A stretch of 64,000 nt of DNA, from the NCBI RefSeq assembly GCF_900452395.1, contig NZ_UGNV01000001.1:1141501-1205500 (forward strand). The letters run 5' to 3'. This DNA is from Legionella beliardensis. GTDB taxonomy: Bacteria > Pseudomonadota > Gammaproteobacteria > Legionellales > Legionellaceae. Numbering within the stretch: the first letter of the stretch is position 1; each line of letters begins with the position of its first letter. This document shows, piece after piece, positions 18,905 through 27,740 of this stretch. Position numbers and translations under genes: made by a program. The notes under the pieces were generated by a model. The model worked only from the letters and a program-made list of their open reading frames with translations, did not search any database and was not told the DNA's origin.

Positions 18905-19363
18905 ATGGTCACAATGGTTGGAACACAAGCAGAGTTTAGGGATGCACTTTATGAGCTTTGTGAATTAGATTACGACGCAATAGCTGCTTATGAAGCGGCA
19001 ATTAATCTCCTGGAAAAGGAAAATCATATAAAAAAAATGGAAGAATTCAAGCAAGATCACCAACGCCATGTGATTGAAATTTCTAATTTATTGCACAAGC
19101 ACAAAGTAGAGGCGCCTGATGGCCCAAGCCCTAAAAATCTTTTAACTCAAGGGAAGGTCTATTTAGCTAATCTTATGGGTGACGAAGCAATTCTCCAAGC
19201 GATGTTATCAAATGAGCAAGATACGAATACAGCTTATGAGCGCTTAAATGAGTTTAAAGATAAGTGGAAAGATGGCATTACTATTTTAAAACAAGGCCTT
19301 AAAGATGAAAAAAAACATAAACAATGGCTGCAGTTAACTTTAAATGGGTATAAAAATAAATAG
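18905..19363 (+). CDS. ferritin-like DUF2383 family protein
   Basis: A 152-residue all-helical protein with an ExxY/ExxH-rich pattern: LYELCELDYDAIAAYEAAI, FKQDHQRHVIEIS, AMLSNEQDTNTAYERL and LKDEKKHKQWLQ. These carboxylate and His positions in four helices fit the ferritin-like DUF2383 family (roughly 110-150 residues), presumed to bind a di-metal centre; its role is often stress-related but unproven. A strong ribosome site (AGGGAG) precedes the ATG. The next gene at 19468 may be co-transcribed (104-base gap). Confidence 0.75.
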   Translation: MVTMVGTQAEFRDALYELCELDYDAIAAYEAAINLLEKENHIKKMEEFKQDHQRHVIEISNLLHKHKVEAPDGPSPKNLLTQGKVYLANLMGDEAILQAMLSNEQDTNTAYERLNEFKDKWKDGITILKQGLKDEKKHKQWLQLTLNGYKNK

Positions 19364-19467
19364 CTTAAACAGGTAACCTTTAGTTGTTCAAGAATCTATA
19401 CATTTGAAGATAGTTTGCTACAGTATAACTAATTAAATAAAGGCGATTATTATCCACAGGATTTATT

Positions 19468-19785
19468 ATGAATACAAACAATATTAACCCTATAGAAATT
19501 GATCCAAATGTTAAAACCGCTATCATTTATTCCTTAGAGGATTTATTTGCCTACACTGTTGAAATTAGGGAGGCAGACAAACGCTATTATGTGGCTAATA
19601 GTGAAGGGCCCATATCCTTTGGTAATATGAAAGATGCAAGAGACGCGGCTATAAAAGAAGGTGCAGTGGCAGCCTATCTTGCCTTAAGTAAAACATACGA
19701 TAAAACGGGTATAAATAATCCAAATCAAAATCCTCAAGAGCGGTTTGATTATAGCTCTATAAATTTAGATGAAGCAGATGAGTAG
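19468..19785 (+). CDS. small conserved-type hypothetical protein
   Basis: 105 residues, acidic, no signal peptide or membrane segment. The middle (YTVEIREADKRYYVANSEGPISFGNMKDARDAAIKEG, in two short strands and a helix) looks like a compact alpha/beta domain similar to small DUF6482-like proteins, but I am not certain of the family. CAGGA sits 8 bases before the ATG. Same strand as the ferritin-like gene upstream and the DUF421 gene downstream. Confidence 0.55.
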   Translation: MNTNNINPIEIDPNVKTAIIYSLEDLFAYTVEIREADKRYYVANSEGPISFGNMKDARDAAIKEGAVAAYLALSKTYDKTGINNPNQNPQERFDYSSINLDEADE

Positions 19786-19888
19786 CGATAAAAAGACATA
19801 GCCAGCAGACGGGTGTTTTAAATTTAAGCAAATTTACATATAATGATCACTTTATAGTAATTAATCATTAAAACGTATAGTTAATCCC

Positions 19889-20356
19889 GTGAAAATTTCC
19901 GATATTTTAAATTTTGAGCTTTATTTTCGTACGTCCATAGTCACACTATATGCATTAGCGTTATTCAGGGCAGGCTCTTCACGTTTGTTAGGAAAATACT
20001 CTCCCCTAGATTTAATCATCACCATTGTCATTGGTGCGGTATTAGGAGCATCTATTGTTGGCACGTTACCCTTAATATCATCCTTAGTATCAACAGGCCT
20101 TATTGTTATTATTCATCGTGGCTTATTATTAATTTCGTTTAAATACAGTTGGGTTGAGCGATTTATTAGAGGTAACGAAAAAGTAGTGGTTAAAGATGGT
20201 AAATACATAGAAAAGAACTTACAAAAAACGCATTTGACTGCGGCAGACGTATTGCAAGCTTTACGAGTTCAACAAGGAGAGATTAACATAAAAAAAGTAT
20301 ACCGCTCCTTTGTTGAATCCGATGGCCGAATTTCCTTTATCATGAGTAATGACTAA
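19889..20356 (+). CDS. DUF421 (YetF-like) inner-membrane protein
   Basis: Two or three N-terminal transmembrane segments (19-70) are followed by a cytosolic domain. The pattern LFRAGSSRLLGKYSPLDLIITIVIGAVLGASI and VKDGKYIEKNLQKTHLTAADVLQALRVQQ is the DUF421 signature, as in YetF/YcaP. Family members are about 150-230 residues; this is a short version. The start is a GTG at 19889. Function is unknown, with links to envelope or spore stress in other bacteria. Confidence 0.8.
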   Translation: MKISDILNFELYFRTSIVTLYALALFRAGSSRLLGKYSPLDLIITIVIGAVLGASIVGTLPLISSLVSTGLIVIIHRGLLLISFKYSWVERFIRGNEKVVVKDGKYIEKNLQKTHLTAADVLQALRVQQGEINIKKVYRSFVESDGRISFIMSND

Positions 20357-20373
20357 TTACGCCTACCTTTTAA

Positions 20374-21648
20374 TTAGCTTGTTCTTACATTTAAAATGGT
20401 ATTCTCCTTGGCAGGTTTAGCAAAGGTTTCACGAATACCAAATAAAATAATAAATAAGCTAACTAAAGGCATTAAAACCAATAAGCTAAAGGAGTAATGA
20501 TAAGCGGTAAGTAAAGGGACTTGCTGGGATTCCCATAATAAAATACTGCCTATAATGGGTGCGGTTATTGAAACTAACAACATGATAAGGCCATTATTAA
20601 GCCCTAAGCCTGCTGCTAAATAACGTGTTTTACATTGCTCACCAATAACTACAATACCAATGCCTGATGCACCGATTCCTAAGCCGAGAAGAAGAAAACA
20701 AGGCGCTATGATGGTGTTTAAGTTTGGTAGATAAATAATGCCAATAAGGGCTATAAAAGTAGCTAGAGCACTAAAGAGTAGGAAAGGTTTTCGTCTTTTA
20801 ATTTTATCTGAAAAATAGCCAACGATAGGGGAGCCAATAGCAAAGCCTAACCAGGCTAAAGTAATCATATAAGATGAAAAATTAGAGGAAAAACCACGAT
20901 GCATTAAGAAATTTTTTCCTTCATTTTCTGACAAATATTCCAAGCTAAAATAAATAAAAGCACCACCTAGCATAATACACCAGATTTGTGGCTGCTTAAT
21001 TAATATACGCAGATTATCTAATGTTGCTTGCGGGCGAGATAAAATAATGAAATTACCGGCGTGCTGTTTGTTTTTCTCGACAAATAATAAAATAACTAAA
21101 GAAAGAATAATACCAATGCCTGCTAATGCAATGAAAATTTCACGCCAGCCTACAATGCCCGTACTCGCCAAGGTATTTAGAGGTCCTCCAGCCAACATAG
21201 GGCCTAGGGTACCAAAAAATTGTGATAAGCCAATAAAAAAAGCAATATTAGGCTTGGGCATCCAATCATAAACAGCGACTAATAAACAGACGAAGCCAAA
21301 AGATGAGCCAAGCCCCATAAGTATGCGATTAAAAACAGCCATCTCATAAGTCGTGACAAAGCCAAATCCTAAATTAGAAAGCGCACAAATTAGAACTGCG
21401 ACAAACATGGATTTTTTTAAGCCGAATCGGTCAACGATTATACCCACAGGTATTTGCATAAGGCCATACACCAGCAGATAAGAGGTTGAGCTTAATAAAG
21501 CAAATTGAACCTGCGTAAGATTTAATTCATGCATAATTGGCTGCTGAAAAGTACCCAAAATAGTACGCAGCAAAAATTCATATAAATAAAAAAAGACACA
21601 TATTAACCATACTAAAATGGCTTTAGCCGTTGGTTTAGTTAAGTTCAC
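20374..21648 (-). CDS. MFS transporter
   Basis: A 424-residue protein with 12 predicted transmembrane helices. The loop 2-3 motif reads GLMQIPVGIIVDRFGLKKSMF, the MFS G-x-x-x-D-R-x-G signature. The GTG start at 21648 lies inside the last codons of the upstream gene (14-base overlap), so translation is probably coupled to the aspartoacylase-like enzyme. That suggests it moves a substrate or product of that enzyme. It resembles Legionella MFS carriers of the phagosomal-transporter type only in general. Confidence 0.85.
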   Translation of the reverse strand: MNLTKPTAKAILVWLICVFFYLYEFLLRTILGTFQQPIMHELNLTQVQFALLSSTSYLLVYGLMQIPVGIIVDRFGLKKSMFVAVLICALSNLGFGFVTTYEMAVFNRILMGLGSSFGFVCLLVAVYDWMPKPNIAFFIGLSQFFGTLGPMLAGGPLNTLASTGIVGWREIFIALAGIGIILSLVILLFVEKNKQHAGNFIILSRPQATLDNLRILIKQPQIWCIMLGGAFIYFSLEYLSENEGKNFLMHRGFSSNFSSYMITLAWLGFAIGSPIVGYFSDKIKRRKPFLLFSALATFIALIGIIYLPNLNTIIAPCFLLLGLGIGASGIGIVVIGEQCKTRYLAAGLGLNNGLIMLLVSITAPIIGSILLWESQQVPLLTAYHYSFSLLVLMPLVSLFIILFGIRETFAKPAKENTILNVRTS

Positions 21649-22696
21649 TGTTTTCTGCCTCTTGTTGCTCAGTCCAAGCCTCTAATGTCATTTCAGCCTG
21701 GTTATTATCGATAAAGGAAGCAATTTTAAAGATGCTTTGCCCTTCATGAATTAGGGGATTACGATTTATACCAACAATGACCCCATCTTGACTGGCTTTG
21801 ACAGGTTCTATTGTATCGGCACAAAAAGGGTCAGTTATTCGACCTATCGTTTGTCTTTTTTTAATAAATTGCCCTAATTCTACTTCAACCACCAACACGC
21901 CACTGCGATGAGCACGCAGCCAATCTTGCTCTTGTGAAAAGACCGGTTTGACATTACTAGGCACTTTTGGCTCCTCATTATCAATCATATCTAACGATTC
22001 CATGATATTTTTAATGCCTTTAATACCTAGGTTAATAGCTGATTCGTCAAAACGCTGCGCTTCACCCGCTTTGTACACTAAAAGAGGTATATTTAAATCA
22101 TCAGCAGTTTTACGTAAAGAGTGATCTTTTTTAACATGGTTAATAACGGGTGCTGAAAACTGTCTAGCGAGTCGCTTACTTTCTGGCTGATCTAAATCAC
22201 AATAAATTTGGGGTAATAAGTCATGATTGATTTGACCGGTTACAATTTCAAGACAATAGGAAGCTTTCGCTAGTATTTCGCGCGTAAATACTTCAGCGAT
22301 ACGCTCGCCATAAGAACCCTCGCTATTTCCTGGGAAACACTGCTCTAAATCAGTTTCATAGGGAACAAGATTAGACTTATTAATTAAGCCAAAAACATTT
22401 AATACAGGGACTGCTATTAATGTGCCGCGAATCGTTTGTAATTGTTGCGCTTTAAGTAAGCGATTAATTATTTCAATGCCATTAAGCTCATCCCCATTAA
22501 CACCAGCGAAAATTAATAAACAAGGGCCTGCTTGTTTGCCATGGAGCACTTTAATAGGCATGTAAAAATTTGTACAGGAGTAATACTCGGGCAAAGGAAG
22601 CGCTAAATTTGCAGTTTCACCTGGGTGAATGATGGCATCACAAATCATTAAATTGGTATTTTTCATAGTTGTTTGGCTTTTAGAATTAATAATCAT
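21635..22696 (-). CDS. succinylglutamate desuccinylase/aspartoacylase family protein
   Basis: M14-like zinc hydrolase fold that removes acyl groups from N-acyl amino acids. The usual HGDE zinc motif reads FAGVNGDELNGIEI, so the first His ligand is Asn while Glu is kept. A second metal or substrate region is CLEIVTGQINHD, where the His is shifted. The C-terminal part (about 255-330) is a biotinyl-lipoyl-like beta domain seen in this subfamily. Start may be 22696 or the internal ATG at 22666; neither has a clear ribosome site. Operon with the overlapping MFS gene. Confidence 0.7.
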   Translation of the reverse strand: MIINSKSQTTMKNTNLMICDAIIHPGETANLALPLPEYYSCTNFYMPIKVLHGKQAGPCLLIFAGVNGDELNGIEIINRLLKAQQLQTIRGTLIAVPVLNVFGLINKSNLVPYETDLEQCFPGNSEGSYGERIAEVFTREILAKASYCLEIVTGQINHDLLPQIYCDLDQPESKRLARQFSAPVINHVKKDHSLRKTADDLNIPLLVYKAGEAQRFDESAINLGIKGIKNIMESLDMIDNEEPKVPSNVKPVFSQEQDWLRAHRSGVLVVEVELGQFIKKRQTIGRITDPFCADTIEPVKASQDGVIVGINRNPLIHEGQSIFKIASFIDNNQAEMTLEAWTEQQEAENSELN

Positions 22697-22846
22697 AAAA
22701 TAAATATGATTATTTATGTTAATAAAGGTATAAATTGCTACATTATACCAGAAATTGCTATCTTAATTAACAAAAATGAAATTATGTATTCCTGGCAATT
22801 ATTGCTTAAATTTTTGCTAATTAAACTAAGATTTATACGAGTAACG

Positions 22847-24097
22847 ATGTTTAAACAACGACGCTTAATGTCCTGGCTCAATTGGGGGACCGCGACGATT
22901 TATGTCTTTTTTCAGTTTTTCCTGCAAGCTACGACAGGGTTAATGGCTGCGGGCTTAAGCCAGGATTTCCACTTAACCAAGACGCAGGTAGGCACGCTAT
23001 CAGCGGCATTTTTTGTAGCCTATGTGGTGATGCAAATCCCAGTGGGACTCGCTTACGATAGACTTGGTGCACGTAAAATTTTAATAGCTGCGTCTATCTT
23101 GCTAAGTCTTGGGATATTTGGCTTAAGTTTAAGTCAAGCTTATTGGCAAGCCTATGTTGCTCGCTTAATTATGGGCTGTGGGAGCGCTTTTGGCTTTGTT
23201 GGCATGCTTTATGTGACTGCATCGTGGTTTTCCAATCGTCAATTTACCATGCTAGTTGGAATTTCCGAGACTCTGGCATTAATGGGGGTCGCTTTTGGTG
23301 AAGTCGGTATGGCGTCCCTGATTACCCATTATGGCTGGCGTTCTACGCTTTATATAGCTGGTTGCTGTGCCTTCTTAGTTACCCTGTTTGTTATTTTTAT
23401 AATTCGCGATCCAGAAGTCAATTTGCAAGCTAAAGAACCTGAAGTAATCCCTTTAAAGCTAGCACTTAAATGCGTCCTTAAAAATAGACAAATATGGTTA
23501 GCTGGATTATATGGCTTTAGTTTAGTTTCAATCATTAATGTATTTGCTAATTTATGGGGCGTACCCTTTTTGGCTCAGCGTTACCCCACGATGTCATTAC
23601 ATTTGGTTAGTACGTTAATATCGGTAATATTTATTGGCACGGGGATTGGTGGGCCATTTTGTGCATACCTCGTGCAAAAAAAGATAGATAGACACCACGT
23701 GATGGCTTTATTTGCTTTGCTGGCAGGTTTATTTTTTGCAATTGCTGTCTATTGGCCTATTTCTCCACTGGGAATACTCTATTGCCTGTTGTTTTTAACA
23801 GGTTTTTTCTCCGCTTCTTATATTTTGGTTTTTGAAGTAGTTAAAGACAGTATTGCAAAAGAACTACGTGGTACCGCATTATCCGCAGCAAACATGATTT
23901 TAATGATGAGCGCGCCAATACTACAGCCATTAATTGGTAAGCTATTAGAATTAAATTTTAATTTTAAGCAAGCATTGTCGCTTATTGCAATGATGCTGAT
24001 CACAGCGACATTCTTAGCGTTGCGATTAAGTAACAAAGAAAAAAAGCAAAACTTGATAAGGCGCCACGTCATCAAGGCTTCTGTATTTAAAAAGTAA
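22847..24097 (+). CDS. MFS transporter
   Basis: A 417-residue 12-helix carrier. I place the start at ATG 22847 (MFKQRRLMSWLNW) rather than at 22673: the 58 extra residues have no family counterpart and would overlap the divergent gene. The signature reads VVMQIPVGLAYDRLGARKILI. It is a paralogue-like relative of the MFS protein at 20374 (same GSAFGFV segment in helix 4) and is transcribed away from it. Substrate unknown. Confidence 0.85.
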   Translation: MFKQRRLMSWLNWGTATIYVFFQFFLQATTGLMAAGLSQDFHLTKTQVGTLSAAFFVAYVVMQIPVGLAYDRLGARKILIAASILLSLGIFGLSLSQAYWQAYVARLIMGCGSAFGFVGMLYVTASWFSNRQFTMLVGISETLALMGVAFGEVGMASLITHYGWRSTLYIAGCCAFLVTLFVIFIIRDPEVNLQAKEPEVIPLKLALKCVLKNRQIWLAGLYGFSLVSIINVFANLWGVPFLAQRYPTMSLHLVSTLISVIFIGTGIGGPFCAYLVQKKIDRHHVMALFALLAGLFFAIAVYWPISPLGILYCLLFLTGFFSASYILVFEVVKDSIAKELRGTALSAANMILMMSAPILQPLIGKLLELNFNFKQALSLIAMMLITATFLALRLSNKEKKQNLIRRHVIKASVFKK

Positions 24098-24135
24098 CCA
24101 AAAAAAACTATGTTTACCAGAGCGGCTCTTTTAAG

Positions 24136-24576
24136 TCATTTAACGCCAATGTAAATTGCCACTTGTTCAGGAGTGGTGTAACGCTCAAAATCCGTGGCAA
24201 ATAGTCGCTGATCGTTATTTTTTCCTGCAAAATAACGCCAGATTTGCCGCCATAGATCAATAATAAGAGTCGGCATTGGGCCATTGCCTCTAAAAACAAG
24301 GTAATTGCCAGGGACAATGATTTGGCACTTGCTGGTTGATTCAACTATAAGCTGTCCTACGGTAACTGTATAAAAACCATCGGCATCTGCTTCATAATCT
24401 GAGTACACCCCAAAGAGGGGCATATCAGCTGTCGCAAAGCTAGAATAGAAGTGTTGCCATAATACGGCTATTTTAGCAGTTTGCGGATTGCTTTCATTGC
24501 GGTTATTAGTGCGCATGCTTAAACCTACTACTGTCATTGGTTCTACATATTCTATGGTTGGTTTAATAATTGTCAC
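24136..24576 (-). CDS. GyrI-like / integron-type effector-binding domain protein
   Basis: 146 residues forming one AraC-effector-binding (GyrI/Cass2-like) domain: VGLSMRTNN start, a helix ending LWQHFYSSF, then GVYSDYEADADGFYTVTVG and the LWRQIWRYF helix, ending EQVAIYIGVK. Such stand-alone domains bind small cationic molecules. GTG start at 24576 preceded by AAAAGGAAAA. It lies after the VOC gene and the YafY regulator on the same strand, a grouping common in drug-response modules; a dispersed repeat separates it from the VOC gene. Confidence 0.75.
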   Translation of the reverse strand: MTIIKPTIEYVEPMTVVGLSMRTNNRNESNPQTAKIAVLWQHFYSSFATADMPLFGVYSDYEADADGFYTVTVGQLIVESTSKCQIIVPGNYLVFRGNGPMPTLIIDLWRQIWRYFAGKNNDQRLFATDFERYTTPEQVAIYIGVK

Positions 24577-24626
24577 GTTAATTTTCCTTTTCGCCTTAAG
24601 GCGTAGCTATTTGCTTTAATACACCC

Positions 24627-24722
24627 GTAAGTCTTTGCGAGCGAAGCAATCCAATTTGAGCTTTAAAAACGTATCTAATTAGGTTGCTTCACCTTTGACT
24701 GCGTAAACGTTCGTAACGACTT
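24627..24722. repeat. imperfect palindromic repeat of the TTGCGAGCGAAGCAATCC type
   Basis: The left end reads GTCTTTGCGAGCGAAGCAA and the right end is a degraded inverted copy running through GGTTGCTTC and ending GTAACGAC. This resembles the family of about 100-base palindromes with ends GTCATTGCGAGCGAAGCAA known from Rickettsiales, Coxiella and Legionella genomes. It sits between two minus-strand genes and contains no ORF. Confidence 0.6.
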
Positions 24723-24729
24723 AGTTCTT

Positions 24730-25104
24730 CTAGCTTGGCATAGTATGTAGCAGTGCCGCTACGCGCAGTCGATTGCCATCAGGATCAAGGGCTACGAAAG
24801 TATAACCGAAGGGTAAGTAGACTGGTTCGGAAACAGTTACGCCTTTTTGCTGCCATTCTAAAAATAATTCATCAACCTGTTGGGTATTAGCGAGAGTGAA
24901 TGCCAACTCGCCGCCACCATGCCCTTCAGGACTTGGGTGCACAGTTTGTTTATCTTTTAATCCTAGGTGCATGCCGTTTGAGAATGCAAAAGCTATAAAC
25001 GTAGAAGAGTGGGTATCAGGTTTAATGCTGAGTAAGCTTTGGTAAAAAGATTTGCTTTTGGCAAGATCATCAACATAAATAATAATAGTACTTGGCTCTA
25101 GCAT
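24730..25104 (-). CDS. VOC family (glyoxalase/bleomycin-resistance-like) protein
   Basis: 124 residues with one VOC fold: IIIYVDDLAKSKSFYQSLL at the start and FTFVALDPDGNRLRVAAL-type end (GYTFVALDPDGNRLRV). Members bind metal and act as dioxygenases, glyoxalases or drug binders; ligand here is unknown. AAGGAGAA lies before the ATG. Probably co-transcribed with the YafY regulator 68 bases upstream. Confidence 0.85.
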   Translation of the reverse strand: MLEPSTIIIYVDDLAKSKSFYQSLLSIKPDTHSSTFIAFAFSNGMHLGLKDKQTVHPSPEGHGGGELAFTLANTQQVDELFLEWQQKGVTVSEPVYLPFGYTFVALDPDGNRLRVAALLHTMPS

Positions 25105-25172
25105 GATTAGATTCTCCTTGGTTAGTTACAAGAAGTATCTTAATTGCAGACGCTGACAATTTCTGTCAGTAG

Positions 25173-25871
25173 TCATTGCTCAGGGATGTGGTATCTATCA
25201 CGCCATCGTTTTAACAGTACTGCGCGCCTTTGCTTAAAAGGCGTATCTGTTAAAGATAATTGGATAATTCGGTCAGTGCGAAAATGGCGAAAGTCTTGTC
25301 TTAGCTCACACCAAGCCACAATGACGCGGGTTTCTTCAAAAAAACCTAATGCTAATGGCCAGATGAGACGTTGCGATGTTTCTTCTTTTGCATCAGCATA
25401 GCATAGTTGCACTTTATATTCTTTGCGCATGGCATAGCGAATTAAAGCTTCATAATCTTCTTTAATAGGATTAGTCTGGGCAGGGCCAATTAATAAACCT
25501 GACGATTCGAGTTGATGACGCAAGTGGCTAGGAAGAATAGCTGATATTTTAGCCAATACCTGGGTAGCTGCACGTTTCAAATTCGTGTCAGCCTTACGAG
25601 CTACCCAACGTGAGCCAAGCACCAAGGCTTCAATTTCTTCTTCAGAAAACATCATTGGTGGCAGCATAAACCCTGGGCGCAGCACATAGCCTAATCCTGG
25701 CTCACCTACAATATCAGCTCCTTGAGCTTGTAAAGAGGCAATATCACGGTATAAGGTGCGCAAGCTGATGTTAAGCTTATCAGCCAAAAGCTGCCCTTTG
25801 ATAGGGTAGCGATATTGACGCAACAGCTCAAGAAGCGCTAAAAGACGTTGGCTACGAGACATGGACTTCAT
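25173..25871 (-). CDS. YafY-type HTH / WYL-domain transcriptional regulator
   Basis: Residues 1-60 are a winged HTH (LLALLELLRQYRYPIKGQLLADKLNISLRTLYRDIASL), followed by a linker and a WYL-type domain with RYAMRKEYKVQLCYADA and the late RHFRTDRI strand. In this branch the middle EALVLGSRWVA segment is typical. It likely regulates the downstream VOC and GyrI-like genes. ATG at 25871 has no strong ribosome site; a second ATG lies three codons later. Confidence 0.85.
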   Translation of the reverse strand: MKSMSRSQRLLALLELLRQYRYPIKGQLLADKLNISLRTLYRDIASLQAQGADIVGEPGLGYVLRPGFMLPPMMFSEEEIEALVLGSRWVARKADTNLKRAATQVLAKISAILPSHLRHQLESSGLLIGPAQTNPIKEDYEALIRYAMRKEYKVQLCYADAKEETSQRLIWPLALGFFEETRVIVAWCELRQDFRHFRTDRIIQLSLTDTPFKQRRAVLLKRWRDRYHIPEQ

Positions 25872-25938
25872 GTAAGATTTATATAAAACTCATGACAAGG
25901 CTAGTGCGTTACCTATGCTAGCCTTTGTCATGTGCAGA

Positions 25939-26796
25939 TTAGACACTATAGCGAATACCTAAAGCACCCATATTATAGTGTTGTGTACCAAAATTAGCTA
26001 CCCAAGCAGTGGTTGGTGCATGGCTTGGATAAACGGTGGAGCCAAAGGTAAAGTGGGTATTGGCAAGATAAAGCCAGCGATACTCAGCAAAGACACTGAA
26101 CTGTTGGCTTAAGTCAACGCTTAATCCAACCTTTGTTTGAGCAGCAAACGTTGAAACTTTATCATCTGGGTAAGCATTATAGTGATTAACCCCTAACTCA
26201 GGCGGAGCCACTTGTAGTGAATAGGCATCTGAAACGGATAAAATAGCACTACCAATACCTGCTGCAACATAAGGATGCCACATACTATTGGCAAGATTAA
26301 GATTTAACACAGCGTTGCCAAGGAAAACACCCGTACTGAGAGGATAGCTTACACGGAAATCATGCTCAGGAAGCCGAGTGGACGTATCATTAATTACATA
26401 CCCCTTAAATGAACTTTTACCTAAATAATAACCTTCTAATTCAACTGCAGGCGCTATACTCCACTGCGTATTTAGTGAATTTAAAAATATTTCCATCCAC
26501 TGATAACCAACGTGCCCACCGACAATTCCTACATCACGATGATTGGCATGGCCAAACGCATTCACTGCTAAAGGGCCACCGCTGTCTTCATCAAAAAGGG
26601 CTGTTGCATATTGGTTAATGCGTACACGGTTGGAGGTTCCACCACCACCAAAAACGCCTATATAAGCTTTGCCAGGCGCAGCCGTTTGAATCGGCCCCAT
26701 GGTGCCTGCTTGTGCGTTAGCATTGATTAAAGCAAATAAAATACTTGATGCAAAAATTGGGTAATTTATTCCTTTCCTTAGGTAATTTGATTTCAT
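25939..26796 (-). CDS. outer-membrane beta-barrel protein
   Basis: A signal peptide (KGINYPIFASSILFALINANAQA) ends near residue 30. The mature protein has alternating aromatic strands, GxG turns and a C-terminal NMGALGIRYSV ending in the hydrophobic-aromatic pattern of outer-membrane barrels. It belongs to the Legionella OmpA-like/porin-type eight-strand barrels of about 270-290 residues (VGYQWM, VFAEYRWLYL). CAGGAGAA precedes the ATG. Role unknown. Confidence 0.75.
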   Translation of the reverse strand: MKSNYLRKGINYPIFASSILFALINANAQAGTMGPIQTAAPGKAYIGVFGGGGTSNRVRINQYATALFDEDSGGPLAVNAFGHANHRDVGIVGGHVGYQWMEIFLNSLNTQWSIAPAVELEGYYLGKSSFKGYVINDTSTRLPEHDFRVSYPLSTGVFLGNAVLNLNLANSMWHPYVAAGIGSAILSVSDAYSLQVAPPELGVNHYNAYPDDKVSTFAAQTKVGLSVDLSQQFSVFAEYRWLYLANTHFTFGSTVYPSHAPTTAWVANFGTQHYNMGALGIRYSV

Positions 26797-27057
26797 TCGG
26801 TTCTCCTGACCAAAAATTAAGAAAGTTATTATAATTATATTATTTACTTCTACTTCGCTTTGCTCAGTTTATCTTAGGTTATATTACCAAGACAATGAAA
26901 AAATTAAGGCTATATTACTCTTAGAATTTCAAGCTTAGGAAAAGCAATAATCGCTGCATGGAGATGATTGCATAGAATAAGAAAATAGTAACTAATAGAT
27001 ATTAAGTAACTAAAAATTGGTGATTTTTGTAGATTTTCTAATTTCTAAGAGCTAGCT

Positions 27058-27714
27058 ATGATATGGACCTTATTTGCTTTGTTTTTTTGGTGGTTAATTT
27101 ATCGGGAATTAAAAGGCCCTCTACTGCATTTTTTTGGCTTTAAAAGAAATGTGGCAATGCCCGTTTTTAAAGGGTATCTGGTGTTATTATTTGTTTTAGC
27201 ATTATTATGCTCTTGGCCCCCGTTGCATCGGTGGTATTTTCAACGTTTTTTAACTGATATAGCGCGACAATTATCACAAAATCCAACAGCTATTGTTCAT
27301 TGTAACACCTTGTTTGATACATTATTTGATGAAGATGTAGGTGTGGGTGGTCATGCAGATATTAACAAAGGGTTTATTGTTATACAGTATCCTAGATGCA
27401 AATTATTAGCAGATTATATTCGTCATCCTGAGCAAGCAACACGCGAAGAACTTATTAGCCTAAACATATTAACGCATGAAAGTATGCATGTGCGCGGTGA
27501 GTATGATGAAGCGAAAACAGAATGCCAAGCTGTACAGAGGAATTTTCTTACGGCAAAATTACTTGGTGTTCCTGCGCTAATTGCTAAAGAAAATGCATTA
27601 AATTATTACGTCCATATTTACTTAAAGCGTCGTGATAGCTATTTTTCAAAAGATTGTGCCGCTGGAAAAGCACTAGATGAGCATTTGCCTGATTCTATCT
27701 GGCCTGAACAATAA
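27058..27714 (+). CDS. membrane protein with HExxH zinc-peptidase motif
   Basis: 218 residues. Two hydrophobic segments (1-17 and 36-52) anchor the N-terminus. The soluble part contains ILTHESMHVRGEYDEAKTEC: His140-Glu141-x-x-His144 matches HExxH, and Glu151 or Glu155 could be the third zinc ligand. Three Cys (82, 114, 156) could form disulfides outside the cytoplasm. I do not know the family; similar short proteins with this motif occur in other bacteria. It may form a pair with the serine hydrolase 26 bases downstream. Confidence 0.6.
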   Translation: MIWTLFALFFWWLIYRELKGPLLHFFGFKRNVAMPVFKGYLVLLFVLALLCSWPPLHRWYFQRFLTDIARQLSQNPTAIVHCNTLFDTLFDEDVGVGGHADINKGFIVIQYPRCKLLADYIRHPEQATREELISLNILTHESMHVRGEYDEAKTECQAVQRNFLTAKLLGVPALIAKENALNYYVHIYLKRRDSYFSKDCAAGKALDEHLPDSIWPEQ

Positions 27715-27740
27715 AATATCGTCGAACAAAAGGATTTCAT

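Noticed and set aside
22673-22846. N-terminal extension of the second MFS transporter
   Set aside because: The 58 residues are AT-driven, lack a ribosome site, overlap the divergent gene, and precede a normal MFS start at 22847.
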